Assembly: GCF_025631005.1 (NCBI RefSeq)
Contig: NZ_JAOTPL010000004.1
Span: 62,001-126,000, forward strand
DNA from: Haoranjiania flava
GTDB taxonomy: Bacteria; Bacteroidota; Bacteroidia; Chitinophagales; Chitinophagaceae
DNA: 64,000 bases
Direction: 5' to 3'
Part shown: positions 58,200 through 64,000 of the stretch, one piece after another
Layout of the letters: each line of letters starts with the position of its first letter
How positions within the stretch are numbered: position 1 is the stretch's first letter
Position numbers and translations under genes: made by a program
The notes under the pieces: model-generated
Seen by the model: the letters and a program-made list of their open reading frames with translations, nothing else
Databases searched by the model: none
What the model was told of the DNA's origin: nothing

Positions 58200-60029
58200 A
58201 TGGAAAATTTTGTTGTTTCAGCCAGGAAATACAGGCCCCAAACCTTTGATACCGTTGTAGGACAGGAACACATCACTACTACTTTAAAAAACGCTATTAA
58301 AAACAACCAGCTCGCACATGCATTTCTTTTCTGCGGCCCGAGGGGTGTGGGAAAAACCACTTGTGCAAGGATCCTGGCAAAAACCATCAATTGCGAAAAC
58401 CCGCAGGCTGATGGGGAAGCATGCAATGAATGTAACTCCTGCAAAAGCTTTAATGAAGGTACTTCTTTAAACATTCATGAACTGGATGCTGCCTCTAACA
58501 ACTCTGTAGACGATATCAGGACACTGGTAGAGCAGGTGCGTTTTGCGCCTCAGGCCGGTAAGTATAAAGTGTATATCGTAGATGAGGTGCACATGCTCAG
58601 CTCAAGCGCGTTCAATGCGTTTTTAAAAACTTTAGAAGAGCCGCCGCATTACGCCATTTTTATCCTGGCTACTACAGAAAAGCACAAGATTCTGCCTACC
58701 ATCCTTAGCCGTTGCCAAATCTTTGATTTTAAGAGAATAACCAACGACGACACCATTCATCACCTGCAGGAAATAGCAACCAAAGAAAATATTGATGCAG
58801 ATAAATCTGCACTGCATGTCATTGCCGAGAAAAGCGAAGGCTGTATGCGCGATGCCCTCAGCATACTGGACAAAATAGTAAGTTTCACAAACGGTAAAGT
58901 CACCTACCAGAACACGCTCGAGCACCTGAACATACTGGATCACGATTATTATTTTAAACTGCTGGAAGCCTTGTCTGCACAGGATCTTGCTGCTGCCATG
59001 CTGCTGTATGATGAGATAAACCGCAAAGGCTTCGAAGGCGACATTTTCCTGAACGGCTTTGCAGAATTTATACGCAACCTCATGGTTTGTAAAAACCCGA
59101 AAGCCATATCGTTGCTGGATGTAGTGGAAACAATGCGCGATAAATACCAGCATGTGGCACAGGAAACAGATCTTTCTTTTATGCTCAGTGCATTGAACCT
59201 GCTCAATGAAGCAGAGATCAATTACAAAACGGCAAGGAACAGGAGGCTGCATGTAGAACTGGCACTGATGAAGCTTAACTACCTGCAGCAGGCTATTGAG
59301 CTGTCGGCAGAGCACAATCAATTAGTAAAAAAAAAACGGATCAATGATGCGGTAGCTATAAGGTCTGCTGACATCTTACCTTTCAAAGCCAAAACTATAC
59401 CTGTACAAGATAGCGCAGCTAAACCGGCGCTACGCGAGTATGGTGATGCCAGATTATATATAGAAAAAGAAGCGGAGAAACCTGCTGTAAGCTACGGCGG
59501 AAGTAGCAACCAGCCGGACTCTGCTGCAGAACCTCTAAAGCAGGAAGTAAAGAAAACACAACCTGCATTGGAATCGAACGGTATTTCCAAAAAGAATTTA
59601 CTGGAAAGCCTGCGGCAGAAATACAACCATGAATACAATGTGGAGGAGATTGCAGAAGCCATCCCGCTGGAAATAAATAAACTCACCCAGATCTGGAATG
59701 ATTTTGCCGTAAAGCTGCATAAGCAGTCCAAACAATCCTCTGCCAATGCTTTCAGGCTGGCGCAGTTAGCCGTTTCCGGCGAAAATGAATTTGTTGTAAA
59801 AGTAGACAGTTCCATTTCAGGCGGCTTTATTGACAAGGAACGCCCATTCATATCTGACGAAGTACAAAAAGCTTTTGCCAACCGCAGCATCCATTTCCGT
59901 GTAGAGGTAGACCATACAGACATTGTGATCGAACGCCCGATGACCAGCGAAGAGAAACTGCAAAAGATCATTAACGCAAATCCGCTGGTACAGGATTTTA
60001 TTGAAAGGCTGAAGCTGGGCTATAGGTAG
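58200..60029 (+). CDS. dnaX: DNA polymerase III subunit gamma/tau
   Basis: A 609-residue DnaX, the clamp-loader ATPase. Walker A GPRGVGKTT lies at 46-54. The zinc site has C65, C75, C78 and C81. VDEVHMLSSSAFNAFLKTLEEPP holds Walker B and the arginine-finger-side helix (the latter in TILSRCQIFDF). The C-terminal ~200 residues are low-complexity then a short tau-like domain. A run of nine A (59328-59336) could allow a programmed frameshift giving a shorter gamma form, but no stop-closed product is proven. Confidence 0.95.
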   Translation: MENFVVSARKYRPQTFDTVVGQEHITTTLKNAIKNNQLAHAFLFCGPRGVGKTTCARILAKTINCENPQADGEACNECNSCKSFNEGTSLNIHELDAASNNSVDDIRTLVEQVRFAPQAGKYKVYIVDEVHMLSSSAFNAFLKTLEEPPHYAIFILATTEKHKILPTILSRCQIFDFKRITNDDTIHHLQEIATKENIDADKSALHVIAEKSEGCMRDALSILDKIVSFTNGKVTYQNTLEHLNILDHDYYFKLLEALSAQDLAAAMLLYDEINRKGFEGDIFLNGFAEFIRNLMVCKNPKAISLLDVVETMRDKYQHVAQETDLSFMLSALNLLNEAEINYKTARNRRLHVELALMKLNYLQQAIELSAEHNQLVKKKRINDAVAIRSADILPFKAKTIPVQDSAAKPALREYGDARLYIEKEAEKPAVSYGGSSNQPDSAAEPLKQEVKKTQPALESNGISKKNLLESLRQKYNHEYNVEEIAEAIPLEINKLTQIWNDFAVKLHKQSKQSSANAFRLAQLAVSGENEFVVKVDSSISGGFIDKERPFISDEVQKAFANRSIHFRVEVDHTDIVIERPMTSEEKLQKIINANPLVQDFIERLKLGYR

Positions 60030-60100
60030 CGCGCTTTGCGTAAGCAACTTTTTCTTTATAGTAAAGAGGGGGTAGCAGTTTTGAAATTTTCAAACAGCAA

Positions 60101-60125
60101 GAGGCTGCCCTTTTGAGACAGCCTC
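60101..60125. terminator. Bidirectional terminator between dnaX and nagB
   Basis: GAGGCTG and CAGCCTC form a perfect 7-bp GC-rich stem with T-rich sequence on the minus side, between the convergent dnaX and nagB genes. It probably serves nagB mainly. Confidence 0.65.
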
Positions 60126-60150
60126 CCGTTTAGTTCAGTAAATTACTACA

Positions 60151-62049
60151 TTAAAATTTCCATCTTACGAAAGCTTCCATAGCAGCGTATTTGGTAAGCC
60201 CCAATTCTGAATACAGGTTAGCAGTATTAGCATTCCTTTCTTCTGCTCTCTGCCAGAATTCCCTGCTGTCGCTTCCCTGGAAGGGTACGCTGTCTTTTTG
60301 GGACTGGTGAATGAATATACCGTAGCGTTTGTGCCTTACCTGTCCAGGACTCATGGGTACTGCCATTTCAATTTCAGTAATATCCCATTCCTGCCATGCA
60401 CCTTTATACATCCACACCCAACAATCTTTCAGCCATTCATCTCCTTGCTCCTTTATTCTTTTTATGGATTCAAATATAATGTCCAGGCATACCTTATGGG
60501 TGCCATGAGGGTCAGCAAGGTCACCGGCACAGAATATCTGTTGTGGTTTTATTTCTCTCAACAATTTCATGGTGATGGCTATATCTTCTTCACCCATAGG
60601 CTTTTTCTCAATCAGGCCGGTTTCGTAGAAGGGCAGGTTCATAAAGTGTATCTGGTCTTCCTTTAAACCCACATATTTGGCAGTAGCACGCGCTTCAGTT
60701 CTCCTGATCAGGCCTTTTATTTCGCGGATCACGGGTGTATCGGATTCATCTTTTTGCTTGCCTGAAAGATATTTCTGAGCATCCTGCATAATCTCGCGGC
60801 TGTGGGAGCTATCTGTTCCGGAAAGCTCATCGAAGCCTACAGCAAAGTCGAGGTATCTTGTTACAAATTCATCTGTAACGGCAATGTTTCCACTGGTTTG
60901 ATAGGCTACATGTACGTTGTGTCCCTGCTCTACCAGGCGTGTAAAGGTGCCGCCCATGGAGATGATGTCATCATCAGGGTGTGGAGAAAAGATGATAGAT
61001 GTTTTAGGAAAAGGCTCCGGGCGCTCAGGATGGCGTGGATATTCAGCTCCTGGTTTTCCGCCGGGCCAGCCTGTGATGGTGTCGCGCATCATGTAGTACA
61101 CCAGCAGGTTAATGTCGTATGCTTCTCCTTTTTCGGTTAATAAGTCACCTAAACCATTTTCAATATAATCATTATCGGTAAGGTTCAGCAAAGGTTTTTT
61201 AAGTTTCAATGAAAGGTTTACAACCGCTTTCCTGATCAGCTGGTCGTTCCAGTCTACTTCGCCCGTAAGCCAGGGCGATTTAAACCTGGTCAACTCCGCA
61301 GCCGCAGATTCATCAATTACAAAAGTGCAATCAGGATGTTGTTGCAGAATGCTGGCAGGCACCTGTTCTGTCACGGTACCTTCTACAGCCCTGGCAACGA
61401 TAGGCGCCTTGTGCCCCCATGCTAAAAGCACCACTCTCTTAGAGCGCATGATGGTGCTGATGCCCATGGATATAGCCATTCTCGGTACTTTAGACAGGTT
61501 GGGGAAGTCTTTCAGGTTAGCAACTCGTGTAGAGTTCTCAAGCACTACCAGCCTTGTCCTGGCATGGATGCTGGAGCCAGGCTCATTAAAGCCGATATGC
61601 CCGTTGTTACCTATGCCCAATATCTGTAGGTCTATACCACCGGCATCGTCAATAGCTTTTTCATATTCTTCGCAATGCTGCCTGATCTTGTCTTTGGGCC
61701 ATTCGCCTTTTGGCAGGTGTATATTATCCGGGTCAATATCTATATGATTGAACAGTCTCACGTGCATAAAATTCCAATAGCTTTGTTCTGCTTCCTTTTC
61801 AAGCGGGTAGTATTCATCCAGGTTGAATGTAACTACATTTTTAAAGCTGAGATCTTCTTCCTTATGCATTTGTATAAGGTATTCGTACAATTTCAACGGG
61901 GTAGAACCAGTTGCAAGGCCCAACACACATTTTTCGTTATTTGCCTGTTTGGCTCTGATAAGGTCAGCGATTTCCTGAGCAACTGCCCTGGCGCCTTCAT
62001 CGGGGGTTTTGTATACCTCCACATCAATTTTTTCGAAAGAATCAATCAT
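60151..62049 (-). CDS. nagB: Glucosamine-6-phosphate deaminase fused to PIG-L domain
   Basis: A 632-residue two-domain protein. The N-terminal NagB part (about 1-270) has LGLATGSTP, FNLDEYYPL (catalytic Asp78) and GNNGHIGFNEPGSS (His151) and would convert GlcN6P to Fru6P and ammonia. The C-terminal part (about 350-632) is PIG-L/LmbE-like, with the metal motif SPHPDDD in FSPHPDDDIISMGGT and DLADPHGTHK as later ligand. PIG-L enzymes are GlcNAc deacetylases, so the fusion may deacetylate and then deaminate amino-sugar phosphates. The same fusion is known in Bacteroidota. It fits the GH20 hexosaminidase nearby. Confidence 0.93.
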   Translation of the reverse strand: MIDSFEKIDVEVYKTPDEGARAVAQEIADLIRAKQANNEKCVLGLATGSTPLKLYEYLIQMHKEEDLSFKNVVTFNLDEYYPLEKEAEQSYWNFMHVRLFNHIDIDPDNIHLPKGEWPKDKIRQHCEEYEKAIDDAGGIDLQILGIGNNGHIGFNEPGSSIHARTRLVVLENSTRVANLKDFPNLSKVPRMAISMGISTIMRSKRVVLLAWGHKAPIVARAVEGTVTEQVPASILQQHPDCTFVIDESAAAELTRFKSPWLTGEVDWNDQLIRKAVVNLSLKLKKPLLNLTDNDYIENGLGDLLTEKGEAYDINLLVYYMMRDTITGWPGGKPGAEYPRHPERPEPFPKTSIIFSPHPDDDIISMGGTFTRLVEQGHNVHVAYQTSGNIAVTDEFVTRYLDFAVGFDELSGTDSSHSREIMQDAQKYLSGKQKDESDTPVIREIKGLIRRTEARATAKYVGLKEDQIHFMNLPFYETGLIEKKPMGEEDIAITMKLLREIKPQQIFCAGDLADPHGTHKVCLDIIFESIKRIKEQGDEWLKDCWVWMYKGAWQEWDITEIEMAVPMSPGQVRHKRYGIFIHQSQKDSVPFQGSDSREFWQRAEERNANTANLYSELGLTKYAAMEAFVRWKF

Positions 62050-62316
62050 AATAGGTGTATTATTTAGATGTAATTTGGAGGTGTAAATTTACAATATTAT
62101 ATCCACATCGCTTAAAAATAATCTAACAGGTACTGCGCATACGTTTGAGTGGAATTGATAATGGACAATGGATTGTCCGTCCGTGTTGCGTTCTGATATA
62201 TCTTGACAATTTAATTTATTTTCGTTAGCCGAATAATCAAAATAAGATTTGTTTTGATTATCAATTATTACTTGCCCATTTACGCAAATTTCAACTCTCC
62301 ATTCTCAATTAAACTT

Positions 62317-62324
62317 TACCTTTG
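62317..62324 (+). promoter_or_regulatory. -7 box directly before rlmD
   Basis: TACCTTTG (TAnnTTTG) ends 4 bp before the GTG at 62329, so the mRNA probably starts at or very near the start codon. Confidence 0.5.
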
Positions 62325-62328
62325 CGGC

Positions 62329-63759
62329 GTGAGCAGAAAAAAAGATAAAAGAATTGTCCTGGAAAATATTTTAGTGGAAGATTATGCAGCTGAAGGTAAA
62401 TCCATCGGGCGTGTAGAGGGGAAAGTAATTTTTATTGAAAACGTGGTTCCGGGAGATGTGGTAGATATACAGCTTTCTAAAAATAAAAAAGACTGGGCAA
62501 ATGCTTTTCCTGTAAAATTTATTTCTTACGCCAAAGAGCGCATTGAACCGTTCTGTAAGCATTTTGGCGCCTGCGGGGGTTGCACCTGGCAAAACCTTCC
62601 TTATGAAAAGCAGCTACACTATAAGCAGCGCCAGGTAACAGACAGCCTGGAGCGTATTGGCAAAATTGCCCTGCCTGAAATTCAGCCCATCATCGGATGC
62701 ACGGACACAACACGCTACCGCAATAAAATGGAATATACATTCTGCACTAAAAAATATATCCCCCGCGAAGATTTTCAGGCCATGAAACTTACAGGCGACA
62801 TACCACAGCAGGATGCTGCGGGGCTGCACGCTAAAGGCTTCTTCGATAAAGTTGTGGACATAGATGTTTGTTACCTGCAGGCAGAGCCTACCAATGAAAT
62901 ACGAAAGTTCGTCGCCAATTTTGCCCGGCTCAGAAAAATTCCTTTTTATGATATCAGGAACCATGCCGGCTGGCTCAGGACCATGCACGTGCGCAACACC
63001 ACAACCGGCGAGTTGATGGTGAACGTAGTATTCGGCTATGAAGATAAAGAAAACCGCGGGGCATTACTGGAACTTTTGGTGAAAAAGTTTCCCCAGATTA
63101 CCACTTTGCTGTACACCATTAATGAAAAAAAGAACGACAGCCTTTACGACCAGCAACCGCTAACTTATTATGGTAATGGCTATATTACGGAAATGCTGGA
63201 ACATTTTAAGTTCAAAATAAGCCCGAAATCTTTCTTCCAGACAAACAGCCGCCAGGCAGAGACGCTCTACCAGGTAGCCAGGGATTTTGCTGAACTTGAC
63301 GGATCACAGGTATTGTATGACCTTTATTGCGGCACCGGCAGTATCGGTATTTTTTGCAGCGATAAAGCTAAAAAAATAATTGGCGTGGAAGTGGTGGAAG
63401 ACGCCATTGAAGATGCCAAAGAAAATGCCGCCCTGAACAACATTGCTCATGCTGAATTCTTTGCAGGCGATGTCATTAAAATCTGTGATGATGATTTCTT
63501 TGCTGTGCATGGCCAGCCGGATGTAGTAATCACTGATCCGCCGCGCGCAGGCATGCACGAGAAACTTGTAGATAAACTGCTGGATATGGAAGCGCCAACG
63601 ATTGTATATGTGAGCTGCAACCCTGCCACACAAGCGCGCGACCTTCAACTGCTGGATGCTAAATACACTGTGACTAAAGTGCAGCCTGTAGATATGTTTC
63701 CGCATACACTGCATATAGAAAATGTGGTGCAGCTAAAATTAAAAACTAAATCTTTATAA
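62329..63759 (+). CDS. rlmD: 23S rRNA (uracil-1939-C5)-methyltransferase
   Basis: A 476-residue RlmD/RumA-type enzyme that methylates U1939 of 23S rRNA. A TRAM domain (about 10-68) comes first. The 4Fe-4S ligands include C76, C82 and C85 in CKHFGACGGC. The SAM fold has LYDLYCGTGSIGIF and TDPPRAGMHEKL, and the catalytic Cys lies in YVSCNPATQARDL. The start is GTG at 62329: the frame runs 25 codons further upstream but that part is not conserved, and a promoter box sits right before the GTG. Confidence 0.95.
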   Translation: MSRKKDKRIVLENILVEDYAAEGKSIGRVEGKVIFIENVVPGDVVDIQLSKNKKDWANAFPVKFISYAKERIEPFCKHFGACGGCTWQNLPYEKQLHYKQRQVTDSLERIGKIALPEIQPIIGCTDTTRYRNKMEYTFCTKKYIPREDFQAMKLTGDIPQQDAAGLHAKGFFDKVVDIDVCYLQAEPTNEIRKFVANFARLRKIPFYDIRNHAGWLRTMHVRNTTTGELMVNVVFGYEDKENRGALLELLVKKFPQITTLLYTINEKKNDSLYDQQPLTYYGNGYITEMLEHFKFKISPKSFFQTNSRQAETLYQVARDFAELDGSQVLYDLYCGTGSIGIFCSDKAKKIIGVEVVEDAIEDAKENAALNNIAHAEFFAGDVIKICDDDFFAVHGQPDVVITDPPRAGMHEKLVDKLLDMEAPTIVYVSCNPATQARDLQLLDAKYTVTKVQPVDMFPHTLHIENVVQLKLKTKSL

Positions 63760-63779
63760 TTTACAATAAAATATTTTGG

Positions 63780-64000
63780 ATGAACAGATACTCCTTAAAT
63801 CAAAACTTTCCCCCGGTTGTAAAAAACCTGATTATTATAAATGTGCTGGTATGGGTTGCACAGCTTGCCCTGGATCCTGCATACAATTTTACATCTGATA
63901 TTGGCTTATGGCCGATAGGAACTGCTGAGTTTCACCCTTGGCAGGTAATTACCCACATGTTTGCCCATGCTGCATACAACAGCGCCGGCGGCATAGTATT
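63780..64000 (+). CDS. Rhomboid-like protease, N-terminal part (cut by window)
   Basis: The first 73 residues of a membrane protein run off the right edge. After a first membrane segment (VVKNLIIINVLVWVAQLA, about 13-30) comes GTAEFHPWQVITHMFAHAAY, the L1-TM2 signature of rhomboid proteases with the oxyanion His. It starts 20 bp after rlmD on the same strand. The catalytic Ser/His lie beyond the window. It is a second rhomboid gene besides the one at 18948. Confidence 0.8.
   Translation, partial: MNRYSLNQNFPPVVKNLIIINVLVWVAQLALDPAYNFTSDIGLWPIGTAEFHPWQVITHMFAHAAYNSAGGIV

Overview
The window is chromosomal DNA from a Bacteroidota bacterium, most likely of the Chitinophagaceae or a close relative. 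The clues are a futalosine-route menaquinone gene (mqnC), the NagB/PIG-L fusion, the DUF4254-GT9 gene pair, many small SPII lipoproteins, A-rich leaders in place of Shine-Dalgarno sites, and repeated TAnnTTTG (-7) promoter boxes. No nucleotide or protein search was possible, so the family names come from motif and whole-sequence recognition.

Layout. 0-3.5 kb: two small lipoproteins, a decayed gene fragment, an acyl-CoA thioesterase divergent from a DUF134 regulator, a NifX-like protein and tRNA-Asp. 3.6-8.6 kb: accA, dapA, mlaE, uppP and an MFS carrier. 8.7-11.5 kb (minus): mqnC, DUF4254 and a GT9 glycosyltransferase as one operon. 11.6-18.1 kb: a GH20 hexosaminidase lipoprotein, an exported phosphoesterase, a GT39-like transferase and a PAP2 phosphatase. 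18.1-22.9 kb: rlmH, a rhomboid protease, a Nudix hydrolase, and an ECF sigma factor overlapping a membrane-anchored trypsin-like protease. 22.9-25.7 kb is repeat-rich accessory DNA around a DUF1016 nuclease. 26.0-30.8 kb: cinA, a LolC/E-like permease, rbfA and an MsbA-like exporter.

31.3-47.1 kb is the most unusual region. It holds two diverged copies of one gene set: small exported pilin-like protein, transcription terminator, PapD-like chaperone, two-domain exported protein, and a large outer-membrane beta-barrel protein with usher-like layout. I read it as a chaperone-usher-type surface-fibre system. An upstream pilin-like gene is intact in copy 2 and a pseudogene in copy 1. Copy 2 is bracketed by the same ~250-bp tandem repeats. 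The exported subunits share a C-terminal strand pattern (T-Y-x-x-T/N-x-x-Y), as expected if a chaperone binds that strand.

47.1-64 kb returns to ordinary genes: an ECF sigma/anti-sigma-like/CpxP-like operon, recA, a HigBA-type toxin-antitoxin pair with a palindromic operator, ArsC-like protein, ahcY, FKBP, pyrR-like PRTase, a tail-anchored J-protein, a MalY/PatB lyase, SprT-like protein, atpZ, dnaX, nagB-PIG-L, rlmD and the start of a rhomboid gene.

A second candidate novelty is a ~60-85-nt structured leader element seen seven times at three loci: one copy before the NifX-like gene, three tandem copies before rlmH, three before cinA. Its closing helix shows compensatory base changes. It always ends about 29-31 nt before the downstream start codon. 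In tandem copies each element carries its own ATG followed almost at once by a stop.
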